A stretch of DNA of 64,000 nucleotides from Azomonas macrocytogenes (GCF_014191985.1 NZ_JACHXI010000001.1:372001-436000); one strand, 5' to 3'; counted from the first letter of the stretch, positions 54,656-64,000 are shown. The notes: generated by a model from the sequence alone, not told the origin. Made by a program: numbers and translations.

Positions 54656-55909
54656 TCAGGCACGCGCCAGCCCGTAGGGTAAGGATAGTTCGGTCAAGGT
54701 GCCACCATCTTCATGGTTGTACAGTTTGACCGTACCGCCTGCCCGGTTGACACTGGCCTGGCTGAGAAATAGCCCCAACCCGAAACCTTTGCCTTTGGTA
54801 GTGAAAAATGGCCTGCCGATTTGCTCGGCAATCGCCAGCGGTACGCCTGGGCCATGATCGCGGATGGTGACCTTGATTTCCTGCGCATCCCAATCCAGAC
54901 GAATATCCAGATCATCGGCGCAGGCATCGGTGGCATTGTTCAACAGATTCATCAATGACTGGGAAAGATCCGCCGGCGGCATCAAGCGTGGCGGGCTGCC
55001 CGGTCCCAGGCAGTTGTAACTGTAATGCGCTTCGGGTCGCATCAGGTGCCAGCGCTGTACAACCGCCTCGACCCATTCGCTCGCGGTCTGTTCGCGGATG
55101 GCCTGGCGGCGATCTGCCTCGGCGGCACGGACCAACTGTTGCAGGCTTTCCTTGCAGAGCTTGACCTGTGCTTGCAACAGAGCAAGATCCTCTTGCAGTT
55201 GCGGATCGTCCCGCTCCTGGCGCAGCTCGTTGAGCAATACGCTCATGGTCGCCAGCGGCGTACCCAATTCATGGGCCGCACCGGCGGCCTGGGTGGCGAC
55301 TGCCAGCAATTGCTGGTCGCGCATGCTTTCCTCACGTCGGGCAGCCTGTCGCCGATCCTGAAGACGCAGCTCTTCGGCCATCCGGGCAACGAAAAAGGTG
55401 ATCAGTACCGCCGCCAGGGCAAAACTCAGCCACGAACCATAGACCTGCAGGGTCGCCTGATGCGTCGGCTCGATTTTCAGTGGATCGTACCACACCAGCA
55501 GCGCTGTATAGCTGCCCAGCGCCAGCCCGGAAAGGGTAATGGTAAAGAGCCAGGGCAAGGTAGCGGCGGCGATGGTCAGAGGCACCAGATAGTAGGAGAC
55601 GAAGGGATTGGTCGAACCACCGGTGAAATACAGCAACACCCCATGGATGAGCAGATCCACTCCCAAGTGCATCGCATATTCCACCTCCGTGACCGGCCAC
55701 GGTCCACGCAGGCGAATGGCACTACCCAGACACAAGACTCCTGAAACGGCAAGGGTAATACCAATCGATACCCAGGGCAGATTTACCATGTGCGTTGCAT
55801 AGGCGAGCCCTACCGAGCCGGCCTGGGCAGCCAGGACGAGCACGCGGATCAGGACGAGCAGATGCAAATTCAGACGACTGGCAGATAGCAACTGGACAGG
55901 TGCGTACAT
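54656..55909 (-). CDS. roxS: Redox sensor histidine kinase RoxS (RegB/PrrB family)
   Basis: The 417-residue kinase has six membrane helices, the conserved quinone-binding GGSTNPF motif (residues 97-103), the phospho-acceptor H213 in AAHELGTPLA, a redox-type Cys (C252) in the dimerisation region, and ATP motifs NLLNNATDA, DHGPGVP and GKGFGLGLFLS. RegB kinases sense the ubiquinone pool and redox state in the inner membrane and phosphorylate RegA/RoxR. Both sensor features are intact here. Confidence 0.93.
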   Translation of the reverse strand: MYAPVQLLSASRLNLHLLVLIRVLVLAAQAGSVGLAYATHMVNLPWVSIGITLAVSGVLCLGSAIRLRGPWPVTEVEYAMHLGVDLLIHGVLLYFTGGSTNPFVSYYLVPLTIAAATLPWLFTITLSGLALGSYTALLVWYDPLKIEPTHQATLQVYGSWLSFALAAVLITFFVARMAEELRLQDRRQAARREESMRDQQLLAVATQAAGAAHELGTPLATMSVLLNELRQERDDPQLQEDLALLQAQVKLCKESLQQLVRAAEADRRQAIREQTASEWVEAVVQRWHLMRPEAHYSYNCLGPGSPPRLMPPADLSQSLMNLLNNATDACADDLDIRLDWDAQEIKVTIRDHGPGVPLAIAEQIGRPFFTTKGKGFGLGLFLSQASVNRAGGTVKLYNHEDGGTLTELSLPYGLARA

Positions 55910-56053
55910 GGGATCTCCGTAACGATCGGCGAGTATACCGAAGCGATCCGAAAGCCCTGCCGGGATGAGTCGAATTGACGCACAAAAAGCGACCGAACGA
56001 GTGCAGATGGGCTAAAGTCAAAGGCCATTTGTCGGATTCGATAAGGAAACTAC

Positions 56054-56761
56054 ATGTCTGTGCCCAAAATCGCCTCGCTATCTCTCGCCCTGGCGACCAG
56101 CACGTTGCTCTGTTATCCAGCATTTGCCGAACAGAACTACAATCAGGTATCGCTGCGGACCGAAGTCGACAGCGAGGTCGTGCGTGACCGCATGCACGTC
56201 ACGCTCTATACCGAGGAGCAGTCCAGCGATCCGGCCAAGCTTGCCGCCACGATCACCCAAACGCTGAACAAAGCCATCCAGCAGGCCCGCCAGGCCAAGG
56301 GCGTGGAAATCAGCACGGGTAGCCGCAGCAGCCGCCCCGTTTACGAAAAAGACAGCAAGGAAATCAGTGCCTGGCGCGAACATGCCGAGATTCGTCTGGA
56401 AAGTAGCGATTTCTCTACTCTTTCCAGCCTGACTGGCGAACTGATGAAGACCTTGAAAATGAGCGGCATGTATTTCAGCGTCTCCAATGCACTGCGCAAG
56501 CAGAACGAGGATGCCATGCTCAAGGACGCAGTCACGGCCTTCAAGGCCCGCGCCCAGGTAGTCACCGAAGCGCTTGGCGCCAGCAGTTATAAACTGATCA
56601 GCCTGAACCTGAACAACGGCAGCGGTTACCAGCCGATCATGCGCAGCATGGCAATGAAGGCCGATATGCATACCGCCGCTGCACCGATCCCCGAAATCGA
56701 AGCTGGAACCCAGCAGATCACAGTCAGTGCCGATGGCACGATAGAAGTGCAACTGCCCTAA
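56054..56761 (+). CDS. SIMPL domain (DUF541) exported protein
   Basis: The 235-residue product has a Sec signal peptide (IASLSLALATSTLLCYPAFA) and a DUF541/SIMPL domain, with the core TQTLNKAIQQARQAKGVEISTGSRSS and late ITVSADGTIEVQLP. Members are periplasmic and of uncertain role, with links to oxidative-stress tolerance. AAGGAAAC precedes the ATG. Its TAA overlaps the pxpC stop on the opposite strand (56758-56761). Confidence 0.87.
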   Translation: MSVPKIASLSLALATSTLLCYPAFAEQNYNQVSLRTEVDSEVVRDRMHVTLYTEEQSSDPAKLAATITQTLNKAIQQARQAKGVEISTGSRSSRPVYEKDSKEISAWREHAEIRLESSDFSTLSSLTGELMKTLKMSGMYFSVSNALRKQNEDAMLKDAVTAFKARAQVVTEALGASSYKLISLNLNNGSGYQPIMRSMAMKADMHTAAAPIPEIEAGTQQITVSADGTIEVQLP

Positions 56762-57675
56762 CGGAAGAACCGGTAGAAACGGCGCAAATCCTCCTGTGCC
56801 GATTCCAGTTCCGTTTTTATAAAGTTCAGTTCCCGGTGCGCCGGGCATTGTGCCAGGCGCCAGACATCCAATGGATGCAGCCAGCCCAACAGCGGATAGC
56901 CACCCATGGTCTGGCGGTCGGCCAGCAGAATGATCGGCTGGCCATCGGGCGGAACCTGGATAGCGCCGGTCGTCACGCCCAGCGACCATTGCCGCTTCGG
57001 CGCAGTCAGCGGCTCGCCGAGCAGGCGCGCGCCCATGCGATCGGATTGCGGACTCAACCGCCATTTGCAGCTGAAAAACCGCTCAATCTCACCATCGGCA
57101 AAACCCTCCATGTCAGCGCCAGGAATGACCCGCAACTCAGACAGCCGGCGATAATCAGGAATATAAGGCCACGGCACGCTAGCCTTGCCTTTCAGGCTGG
57201 CAACGGCGCAGACAAGCACATCATCACGCTGCAACGCTCGACCCTTACCATCCAGCCCCCCCAACCCTTCGCGAACCTGCGTCGCCAGGCTGCCCAGTAC
57301 CGGTTGTGCCACCAGCCCGCCAGCGACCGCCAGATAAGCCCGCTGACCACTACGGGCCAGCCCCAACCGCACATGCTGGCCGGCATACACAGGGAAACGC
57401 GACCAGCCAGGCTGCGGCACGTCATCAACCGCTATCGGCACGTCCGCGCCACAAACGGCGATCCAGGTATCGACCCCGGCTTGCAGGTGGAAATCACCCA
57501 GGGCAACTTCCAGTAAAGGAGCTCCCCAGGCATTCCCCAGCAAGTGGTTGGCCCAGGCAGCCGCATGCCAATCCAGCGGCCCGGATGGAGAAACGCCCAG
57601 ATGCTGCCAACCATAACGACCGGCATCCTGCAACAGACAGGGAAAACCGGTATGCAGCACGCGTAAACCGGTCAC
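56758..57675 (-). CDS. pxpC: 5-oxoprolinase subunit C
   Basis: The 305-residue product has the biotin-dependent carboxyltransferase-like AHS2 fold, with the start VLHTGFPCLLQDAGRYGWQHLGVSPSGPLD and later LGVTTGAIQVPPDGQPIILLADRQTMGGYP. With PxpA and PxpB it forms the ATP-dependent enzyme that opens 5-oxoproline (pyroglutamate) to glutamate. The start shares one base with the pxpB stop. Confidence 0.92.
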   Translation of the reverse strand: MTGLRVLHTGFPCLLQDAGRYGWQHLGVSPSGPLDWHAAAWANHLLGNAWGAPLLEVALGDFHLQAGVDTWIAVCGADVPIAVDDVPQPGWSRFPVYAGQHVRLGLARSGQRAYLAVAGGLVAQPVLGSLATQVREGLGGLDGKGRALQRDDVLVCAVASLKGKASVPWPYIPDYRRLSELRVIPGADMEGFADGEIERFFSCKWRLSPQSDRMGARLLGEPLTAPKRQWSLGVTTGAIQVPPDGQPIILLADRQTMGGYPLLGWLHPLDVWRLAQCPAHRELNFIKTELESAQEDLRRFYRFFR

Positions 57676-58343
57676 TATCGCTGCTCCTCTTGCTTGAAAC
57701 GTACCGCATCGATTGCGACGAAACGAACCCGATCACCGATCCGCAGCAGACATGGCGGTGTCCTGGCAGGGTCGAACAGGCGCCAAGGGCAGCGTCCGAG
57801 CAGGTGCCAGCCACCCGGCGAAGCCTGCGGATAGATCGCCGTCTGCCGCTCGGCAATGGCCAGGCTGCCGGCCGGAACGCGCGTGCGCGGCGTGGCCCGG
57901 CGCGGCAGGACCAGACGTGCATCCAGCTCGCTGAGATAGGCGAAACCCGGTGCAAAACCGATGGCACCGACTCGATATGAGCGACCGGTATGCAAAGCGA
58001 TCACCTCAGCTTCGGTCAACGCACAGGCCTGCGCCACCAAGGCCAGATCCTCGCCGTCATAACAGATCGGAATCTCATGCATGCAGGCATCCGCTGCACC
58101 TGTCGACCGCCAGTTATCCAGCAATGGCTGCAGGCATTTGGCAAGGCCATGATGATCGGTAAAGCGCAGGTCATAGTGCAGCAAGAGTGTGGTCCAGCCC
58201 GGCACCAGATCAATCAGCAGTGGCCCCAGTGCAACACGGATACGCTCGGCCAGATTGGCGATCTGCAACGGCAGATCGCCATCCGGCTCATCGGCCAATA
58301 CCAGCAGCAGGGCTTCGGCACCGGCCGGCTCGCAACGAATCAT
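57675..58343 (-). CDS. pxpB: 5-oxoprolinase subunit B
   Basis: The 222-residue product has the AHS1 fold: [12 protein letters not shown], the conserved [16 protein letters not shown] and [14 protein letters not shown] followed by [39 protein letters not shown]. Subunits B and C activate oxoproline with ATP. The gene overlaps pxpA by 4 bp (58340-58343). Confidence 0.93.
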   Translation of the reverse strand: MIRCEPAGAEALLLVLADEPDGDLPLQIANLAERIRVALGPLLIDLVPGWTTLLLHYDLRFTDHHGLAKCLQPLLDNWRSTGAADACMHEIPICYDGEDLALVAQACALTEAEVIALHTGRSYRVGAIGFAPGFAYLSELDARLVLPRRATPRTRVPAGSLAIAERQTAIYPQASPGGWHLLGRCPWRLFDPARTPPCLLRIGDRVRFVAIDAVRFKQEEQR

Positions 58344-59086
58344 GCGCTATCGAGCGCTGCGCGCAGACGCTCCAGCACAGCCAGCGATTCGGCGTTGTCA
58401 CCATGCACGCATAGACTGTCGGCTGTCAGCCGCAATGGCTGGCCATCACAGTCGGCGAAAGGCTCGCCACAAGCAATGGCAACGGCCTGCTCGACGATCC
58501 GCTGCGGATCGTGGTGCACCGCCCCGGCCTGATGCCGCGCCACCAGTTGCCCATCGGCCTGATAAGCCCGGTCGGCGAAGGCTTCGAACCATAACGGGAC
58601 TCCCGCTGCAGTAGCCAGACGCCTCTCCCGGCCATTGTCGACCCGTGCCAGAACCATCAGCGGCAATCCCGGACGATAGGCGGCGCAGGCTTCAAGAACT
58701 GCCTCCAGCAGCGCATCATCGCGTACCAGATCGTTATAGAGCGCGCCGTGCGGCTTGACATAGTCAACCTGGGTGCCAGCTGCGCGGCAGAAGGCATCCA
58801 GCGCACCGAGCTGATAGAGCACTTGAGCCTTTACCTCATCCGGTGAACAAGCCAGATGACGGCGCCCGAAACCGACCAGATCGGGATAGGCCGGATGCGC
58901 ACCGACAGCTACGCCATGGCGTACCGCCAGAGCTACGCTGCGTTGCATGATCAAGGGATCGCCCGCGTGAAAGCCGCAGGCCAGATTGGCCTGGTCGACC
59001 AGCGGCATGGCGTGCTCATCGTTGCCCATTACCCAGGCACCGAAGCTTTCACCCATATCGCAATTGAGAAGAATGCGTCGTTTCAT
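58340..59086 (-). CDS. pxpA: 5-oxoprolinase subunit A
   Basis: The 248-residue LamB/YcsF protein has the hallmark [45 protein letters not shown] and [10 protein letters not shown] motifs of this beta/alpha barrel hydrolase. It is the first gene of the compact pxpABC operon and opens the activated ring. Confidence 0.94.
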   Translation of the reverse strand: MKRRILLNCDMGESFGAWVMGNDEHAMPLVDQANLACGFHAGDPLIMQRSVALAVRHGVAVGAHPAYPDLVGFGRRHLACSPDEVKAQVLYQLGALDAFCRAAGTQVDYVKPHGALYNDLVRDDALLEAVLEACAAYRPGLPLMVLARVDNGRERRLATAAGVPLWFEAFADRAYQADGQLVARHQAGAVHHDPQRIVEQAVAIACGEPFADCDGQPLRLTADSLCVHGDNAESLAVLERLRAALDSA

Positions 59087-59300
59087 AAAGCCAGCCTGGA
59101 CAGTCCAGAGCCCCTGCGCAAGCGGAAATTACTCGCAGATGCGACAGCCCGACAACTCATGATTCATGCCTATCGAGAATGTATATTATCGGTAAATTTT
59201 TCACACCGATATCCGGCTACTCTTAGAATCCTCATGCATACGCGGTGATTCCCCCGAAAGCTGCCATATCGGCCTTGCTCGTCAGGTTGAGAACATATTT

Positions 59301-59894
59301 ATGCGTCTATGGATCGGCACCTTGCGCCAGTGGCACTGGATCAGCTCGGCACTGTGCCTGGCCGCCATGCTGTTGTTCGCCATCACCGGCGTCACGCTTA
59401 ACCATGCCTCCCAGATCGAATCCAGCCCTCAAGTAAGCAATCGAAACACTCACTTACCTGAAGCACTACAAGGTGAATTACTGGCCCGGATACCCACGAA
59501 CGGACTACCCGAGACACTGCGCAACTGGCTCGAAGCCGAGTTGCCGGTCGAACTGGCCGCACGCATTCCCGAATGGAATGGCCCAGAACTCTACATCGCC
59601 CTGCCCCGCCCCGGCGGCGATGCCTGGCTGAGCCTGAACATCGACTCGGGCGAGCTGGAATACGAATCCACCGATAACGGCTGGATCGCTTATTTCAACG
59701 ATCTGCACAAAGGTCGCCACAGTGGCCTGGCGTGGAGCTGGTTCATCGATATCTTCGCCGTACTTTGTGTGGTGTTCAGTATTTCCGGCCTGCTGTTGCT
59801 CAACCGCCAGGCAGCCGGCCGCCCAACCACCTGGCCGCTGATTGGCCTGGGCCTGGTACTTCCCGTTCTGCTGGCACTGCTTTTTATCCATTGA
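59301..59894 (+). CDS. PepSY-associated membrane protein
   Basis: The 197-residue product starts with WIGTLRQWHWISSALCLAAMLLFAITGVTLNHA, the N-terminal PepSY_TM helix, has a periplasmic domain with LSLNIDSGELEYES (PepSY-like) and HKGRHSGLAWSWFIDIFAVL, and ends with two further helices. Such proteins form the membrane half of PiuB-like ferric-siderophore reductases. It is 11 bp from the DUF2271 gene and leads a four-gene operon. Confidence 0.85.
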   Translation: MRLWIGTLRQWHWISSALCLAAMLLFAITGVTLNHASQIESSPQVSNRNTHLPEALQGELLARIPTNGLPETLRNWLEAELPVELAARIPEWNGPELYIALPRPGGDAWLSLNIDSGELEYESTDNGWIAYFNDLHKGRHSGLAWSWFIDIFAVLCVVFSISGLLLLNRQAAGRPTTWPLIGLGLVLPVLLALLFIH

Positions 59895-59905
59895 AGGACT
59901 CTCTC

Positions 59906-60418
59906 ATGCGTAAACACCTGTTGTTTTCCCTTGCCCTTCTGCTCGCAGGGCCGGCTTTTGCCGCCAATCTGGATATCAGCGTAGAAATCCCACGCCTGGA
60001 CGTAGCCGAATACCACCGCCCCTATATCGCCATCTGGCTGGAAAAATCCGATCAGAGCCATGCTGCCGATCTGGCTGTCTGGTACGACGTGAAAATGGCC
60101 GACAAAAAAGGCGAGAAATGGCTCAAAGACCTGCGCCAATGGTGGCGCAAGAGCGGACGCAACCTGGAGCTGCCAGTGGATGGCGTGAGCGGTGCCACTC
60201 AGGCCGCCGGCGCGCACAAATTGCATTACTCCAGCGACAAGGCACCGCTCAAGGACCTGGCACCAGGCAACTATTTCGTCGTCGTCGAAGCAGCCCGCGA
60301 AGTCGGCGAACGCGAACTGCTGCGCGTGCCTTTCACCTGGCCGGTGCAACAACCTGCACAACAACAAGCCCAGGGCAAACAGGAACTTGGCACCGTTTCT
60401 ATCCAGCTGAAACCCTGA
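59906..60418 (+). CDS. DUF2271 periplasmic protein
   Basis: The 170-residue product has a signal peptide (MRKHLLFSLALLLAGPAFA), then LDISVEIPRLDVAEYHRPYIAIWLE and WKK-like DLRQWWRKSGR, and GNYFVVVEAAREVGERELLRVPF, as in DUF2271 proteins found next to PepSY reductases and TonB receptors. The role is unknown; a periplasmic helper in iron release is likely from context. Confidence 0.82.
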   Translation: MRKHLLFSLALLLAGPAFAANLDISVEIPRLDVAEYHRPYIAIWLEKSDQSHAADLAVWYDVKMADKKGEKWLKDLRQWWRKSGRNLELPVDGVSGATQAAGAHKLHYSSDKAPLKDLAPGNYFVVVEAAREVGERELLRVPFTWPVQQPAQQQAQGKQELGTVSIQLKP

Positions 60419-60464
60419 CCACGCTTTCCATCTGCCCCCAGCCACCTGACCATAGGAGCCCTGC

Positions 60465-61340
60465 ATGAAACCCGCCTTTAAATGGACTGCCCTAGCCCTG
60501 GTTATCTGCCTGCCACTCTCGGCCCAGGCCCACCGTGCCTGGATGCAACCGTCCGCCACGGTGCTTTCTGGCGACGATTCGTGGATTACCGTGGACGCGG
60601 CGGTTTCCAATGACCTGTTCTATTTCGAGCATGTTCCCCTGCTGCTGGAAGGTATTGGTACGCCCTTGCAAGCGCCCGCAGCCAGCGGCCAAGCGCCCAT
60701 GCGCCGCCCGCCCAGCCAGTTACAGATAATAGCGCCAGACGGCAGCTCAATCGCAGCTGAAAATGGCAATATCGGCCATTATCGAACCACATTCGATGTA
60801 CAGCTGAAGCAAAAAGGCACCTATAAACTGGCCGTAGCCAATAGTGGTTTGCTAGCCACGTGGAAGGATAAGGATCAGCCCCGTCGCTGGATGGGCAAAG
60901 CCAGCGAACTGGCCAATAACGTCCCGGCCAATGCTGCCGACTTGAAAGTGACACAGAGCGACAGCCGGATGGAAACCTTCGTCACCTCCGGCAACCCGAC
61001 CAGAACAGTACTGAAACCGACGAACCAGGGACTCGAACTGGTGCCGATCACTCATCCCAACGATCTTTTCGCAGGTGAAACAGCCGAATTTTCCCTCCTG
61101 ATCGATGGCAAGCCGGCAAAGAACCTGGAAGTCAATATCACTCCCGGCGGCAATCGCTATCGCAGCGAAACGGGCGAGATAGAACGAAAGACCGATGAGC
61201 AGGGCAAATTCAGCGTGACCTGGCCGGTCGCCGGCATGTACTGGCTGCAAGCCGAAACGACCAGTACGCAAGGTGTGGCCAAACCAGCCAACGAACGACG
61301 TGCAAGTTACAGCGCGACCCTGGAAGTGCTGGCCCCCTGA
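60465..61340 (+). CDS. DUF4198 periplasmic protein
   Basis: The 291-residue product has a signal peptide (ALALVICLPLSAQA) followed by HRAWMQPSATVLSGDDSWITVDAAVSND, and a C-terminal immunoglobulin-like part (LVPITHPNDLFAGETAEFSLLIDGKPAKNLEV). DUF4198 proteins accompany metal uptake systems (NikM/CbiK-like context). AGGAG lies before the ATG. It continues the operon of the PepSY gene. Confidence 0.83.
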   Translation: MKPAFKWTALALVICLPLSAQAHRAWMQPSATVLSGDDSWITVDAAVSNDLFYFEHVPLLLEGIGTPLQAPAASGQAPMRRPPSQLQIIAPDGSSIAAENGNIGHYRTTFDVQLKQKGTYKLAVANSGLLATWKDKDQPRRWMGKASELANNVPANAADLKVTQSDSRMETFVTSGNPTRTVLKPTNQGLELVPITHPNDLFAGETAEFSLLIDGKPAKNLEVNITPGGNRYRSETGEIERKTDEQGKFSVTWPVAGMYWLQAETTSTQGVAKPANERRASYSATLEVLAP

Positions 61341-61403
61341 CCCATCCGCCGCTGAAAACAGGGTTTTCGCCACGCGAAAACCCGTGTCTCGGGAATCCAT
61401 GCC

Positions 61404-62975
61404 ATGAGTGTTTCCCTTCCATCGGCCGGGTCACCGGGCTACTGGTCCCTGCTCGGTGCCATGGCCCTGGCCGCATTCCTGTTCTCCTGGCAACCGCCAC
61501 GGGAAGTCTCTGCGGCACTGGTCGGCCTGGGCTATCTCGGTCTGTGTGCCCAGGCCTGGCAGTACCATCGCCGTCTTCGTTCACCGCCTATCGGCGGCGA
61601 TATTCTCTGCGTCGCCTATGCCAGCCAGGGTGGCCAGGCCAGGCACCTGGCCGAACGCAGCGCCGCGCAGCTCAACGAAGCAGGGCTTACGGCACAGGCC
61701 TTGCCGCTCAACGAATTGTCCGAACGTGACCTGCAACGCATCTCACACCTGCTGCTGGTGGCCAGCACCTACGGCGAAGGTGAAGCGCCCGACAATGCTG
61801 CACGCTTCGAGCAATACCTGAACACCAGCAACGGACCGCTTACCCAACTGAAGTACGCCATGCTTGCCTTGGGCGACAGCCGTTATCGGCATTTTTGCGG
61901 CTTCGCCAAGCGCCTCGATCTGCGCTTGCGCGAACGGGGTGCACTGGCGCTGTTCGACCGGCTGGACGCCGATCGTGGCGATGCATCCATCCTGCGCCAG
62001 TGGCAACGACAACTCAGCCAGTTGACTGGCGATACCACTTATCAGCAATGGCAGACAGCCGCTTTCGAGCCTTGGACACTGGCTCGACGTACCAACCTGA
62101 ACCCAGATAGCCAGGGATTGCCGGTTTTCCATCTACAGCTGACCCCAGCCTCTGGCCGACTCGACTGGCAAGCTGGCGATATCGCCGAAATCGGCCCCTG
62201 TCAGCCACTGGAAAAAGTGGCATCGTTGCTGCAGCAGTTGCAATTGAACGGCGCGCACTGCCTGGCGGATGGCCGGACGCTCGCCTGGCACCTGGCTCGC
62301 CGCCGACTCCCTGCCGACCTCGATGGACTGGAAGCAGCCTCCGCCGAGCAGCTACTGGCGAGCCTGCCCCTGCTACCGCATCGTGATTATTCCATCGCCT
62401 CGATCCCGGCAGACGGCCATCTCGATCTGTTGGTTCGTTGCATGACCTATCCCGATGGCAGCCTCGGCCTCGCTTCAGGCTGGCTATGCCAGCATGCTGC
62501 AGCAGGAACCGAAATCGATCTGCGTATCCGTGCCAACCCAGGTTTTCGTCTGGCAGAAAACTGCGGCCCCCTGATCCTGATCGGCAACGGAACGGGGTTG
62601 GCCGGGTTACGTGCCCATCTGCGTGAACGGCAACAGCTCGGTCAGCACGGCCACTGGCTACTGTTCGGCGAACGCAATGCGGCCCACGACAGCTTTTTCC
62701 GGGAAGAACTGGAGACATGGCGCCGCACCGGGCATCTCGCCCGGCTGGACTTGGTATTTTCCCGCGATCAGGCCGAGCGACTCTACGTGCAGCATCGACT
62801 GCGCGATGCCGCCGACGAGCTACGCGCCTGGGTGAACAACGGTGCCCATATCCTGCTGTGCGGCAGTCTGGAAGGCATGGGCCGCGAAATCGATACCTTG
62901 CTGCACGGCCTGCTCGGTACCCGACAGATGACCGAGCTAATGGCAAGCGGCCACTACCGGCGCGATCTCTACTGA
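61404..62975 (+). CDS. Membrane-anchored flavodoxin/ferredoxin-NADP reductase (sulfite reductase flavoprotein type)
   Basis: The 523-residue product has two N-terminal membrane helices, a flavodoxin domain (CVAYASQGGQARHLAERSA, VASTYGEGEAPDNA, ALGDSRYRHFCGFAK) and an FAD/NADPH reductase domain (PHRDYSIASIP for FAD, LILIGNGTGLAGLRAHL for NADPH, RLYVQHRLRD...ILLCGSLEGMG). It carries electrons from NADPH through FAD and FMN, presumably to the PepSY protein for periplasmic ferric-siderophore reduction. In PiuB these parts are one chain; here they are separate. Confidence 0.87.
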   Translation: MSVSLPSAGSPGYWSLLGAMALAAFLFSWQPPREVSAALVGLGYLGLCAQAWQYHRRLRSPPIGGDILCVAYASQGGQARHLAERSAAQLNEAGLTAQALPLNELSERDLQRISHLLLVASTYGEGEAPDNAARFEQYLNTSNGPLTQLKYAMLALGDSRYRHFCGFAKRLDLRLRERGALALFDRLDADRGDASILRQWQRQLSQLTGDTTYQQWQTAAFEPWTLARRTNLNPDSQGLPVFHLQLTPASGRLDWQAGDIAEIGPCQPLEKVASLLQQLQLNGAHCLADGRTLAWHLARRRLPADLDGLEAASAEQLLASLPLLPHRDYSIASIPADGHLDLLVRCMTYPDGSLGLASGWLCQHAAAGTEIDLRIRANPGFRLAENCGPLILIGNGTGLAGLRAHLRERQQLGQHGHWLLFGERNAAHDSFFREELETWRRTGHLARLDLVFSRDQAERLYVQHRLRDAADELRAWVNNGAHILLCGSLEGMGREIDTLLHGLLGTRQMTELMASGHYRRDLY

Positions 62976-62990
62976 AACGGACACAAAAGA

Positions 62991-63020
62991 AAGCCCCAGC
63001 CAATCGATGGCAAGGGGCTT
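62991..63020. terminator. Terminator between reductase operon and siderophore receptor gene
   Basis: AAGCCCC (62991-62997) pairs with GGGGCTT (63014-63020) with an internal partly paired loop. It lies between the convergent ends of the reductase operon and the TonB receptor gene. Confidence 0.6.
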
Positions 63021-63053
63021 GGGGAAACCGACCGTTATAGCGATCAGACTAGA

Positions 63054-64000
63054 TCAGAAATGCACATTGGTCGAAAGCAATGCGGTACGGCCAGGAGCCA
63101 CATGGGCATAGTGAGTCGGATAAATCTGATCGAAGTAACGTTTGTCGGTAAGGTTCTGCACGTTCAGTTGAAAGTCCAGATGCTTGTTCACCTGGTAGGC
63201 AGCCATGGCATCGTAGCGCCAGTAGCTGGATACCTCGGTGGTGTTCTGAGCATTACCGTAGCGTTGGTCGACATAATAGGCACCGCCACCGACAGTCAAG
63301 TCCGACAACAAATGATAGGTCGACCACAAGCTGATGCTGTTGCGTGGTGTGCTGGGTACGTGATTATCCTTGTTGAGGCCATCTTTGATTTCGCTATCCA
63401 GATAAGTGTAGTTAGCGAACGCCTCCCACTTCTTGGTGATGTTGCCACTAACACCCAGTTCGATACCTTTGACTTCGGTTTGGCCAATGTTGCGCGTAAC
63501 ACCAGACTGATCCAACTGCCGGGTATTATCCTTCAAGGTGCGGAACAGCGCGGCATTGATACCCAAGCGGTTATCGAAGAAGTCCCACTTGGTACCAACT
63601 TCCCAGTTACGACTTTTCTCGCGCTTCAAATCCGCATTCGTAACCGCGAGTCCATCAGAACCCTCGCCACTGGTTTCACCCACCGGGTTGGATGAAGTCG
63701 ACCAAGCGAAATAGACAGAACCATTGGATGCAGGGTTGTACACCAGACCAGCCTGGTAGCTCCAAAAGTTGGTGTCGTTCTTGAATTTGAAATCTTGCGG
63801 ATTGCTACTTACCAAACGAACGCCCGAGGACTTCGTATCGAAGTCGTCGTAACGCACTCCCAGGTTCAAGGACCACTGGTCGTTGAATTTCAGCGTATCG
63901 AACATGAAGCCTGCAGCGGTTTCGGTGTCAGTATCGGTGTAGGCTCTGCCACGAACAATTCTTCCAGGATAGGCCTGCTTATAACTGGGATCACCCAAGC
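63054..64000 (-). CDS. TonB-dependent siderophore receptor, C-terminal part (cut by window edge)
   Basis: The frame is open to the right edge and gives the last ~315 residues of a beta-barrel receptor. It has repeated barrel strands (WSLNLGVRYDDFDTKSSG, FWSYQAGLVYNPASNGSVYFAWSTSSNP, WEAFANYTYLDSEIKDG) and the classical ending NVQNLTDKRYFDQIYPTHYAHVAPGRTALLSTNVHF with terminal Phe. The pattern resembles Fiu/PiuA catecholate-siderophore receptors. The convergent PepSY/flavodoxin reductase operon fits reduction of the imported ferric siderophore. Start, signal and plug are outside the window. Confidence 0.88.
   Translation of the reverse strand, partial: LGDPSYKQAYPGRIVRGRAYTDTDTETAAGFMFDTLKFNDQWSLNLGVRYDDFDTKSSGVRLVSSNPQDFKFKNDTNFWSYQAGLVYNPASNGSVYFAWSTSSNPVGETSGEGSDGLAVTNADLKREKSRNWEVGTKWDFFDNRLGINAALFRTLKDNTRQLDQSGVTRNIGQTEVKGIELGVSGNITKKWEAFANYTYLDSEIKDGLNKDNHVPSTPRNSISLWSTYHLLSDLTVGGGAYYVDQRYGNAQNTTEVSSYWRYDAMAAYQVNKHLDFQLNVQNLTDKRYFDQIYPTHYAHVAPGRTALLSTNVHF

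Overview
The window looks like a chromosomal segment of a Pseudomonas-type gammaproteobacterium. The main support is a rimP-nusA-infB-rbfA-truB-rpsO-pnp operon headed by an initiator tRNA, a RoxS/RoxR redox two-component pair that I recognise closely from pseudomonads, and a sulfate-ester (sft/ats-type) locus like the one known from Pseudomonas putida. I could not run database searches. Names rest on motifs, remembered family sequences and gene context.

Layout. 0-8.5 kb: the end of argF, tadA, an orphan benzoylformate-decarboxylase-like ThDP enzyme, a single-domain response regulator, an AsmA protein, a sirtuin, a Tat-exported aldo/keto reductase and two small hypothetical genes. 8.7-10.5 kb: an orphan SsuA-type binding protein and a PmtA-like phospholipid methyltransferase. 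10.7-20 kb: an accessory block with four LysR regulators, three of them divergent from a neighbouring enzyme gene (pirin and YcaC-type hydrolase; epoxide-hydrolase-like enzyme; SGNH esterase and Old Yellow Enzyme). This block ends at a truncated group II intron lying directly after the pnp terminator. 20.4-29.2 kb (minus strand): the conserved translation/RNA-processing operon, starting with tRNA-fMet.

29.5-40.5 kb: a lipid cluster that matches the bacterial ceramide (sphingolipid) pathway. It has a serine palmitoyltransferase-like enzyme, its own acyl carrier protein, a fatty acyl-AMP ligase, an NAD-dependent epimerase/reductase (CerR-like), a GNAT-fold acyltransferase of the bacterial ceramide synthase type, two nucleotidyltransferases that may make an activated head group, and an MsbA-like ABC exporter. 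A tri-heme cytochrome c peroxidase follows. Two copies of a roughly 41-nt element, each with a perfect YTTAAK-N5-YTTAAK (PmrA/BasR-like) box, lie before genes of this cluster. One nucleotidyltransferase gene carries a run of ten G that could make it phase variable.

40.6-52.9 kb: a sulfur-scavenging locus for organic sulfate esters: alkylsulfatase AtsK, a TonB receptor with a divergent LysR regulator (SftP/SftR-like), an ABC importer with binding protein, double-length permease and ATPase (AtsR/AtsB/AtsC-like), and an arylsulfate sulfotransferase (AstA/AssT). A second receptor is cut to its signal and plug region and is in frame with the sulfotransferase; a second SftR-like regulator sits beside it. 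53-59 kb: an AEC transporter, RoxR/RoxS, a SIMPL protein and the pxpABC 5-oxoprolinase operon. 59.3-64 kb: a PepSY protein, DUF2271 and DUF4198 proteins and a membrane flavodoxin reductase (a split PiuB-like ferric reductase system), facing the 3' end of a siderophore receptor gene cut by the window edge.
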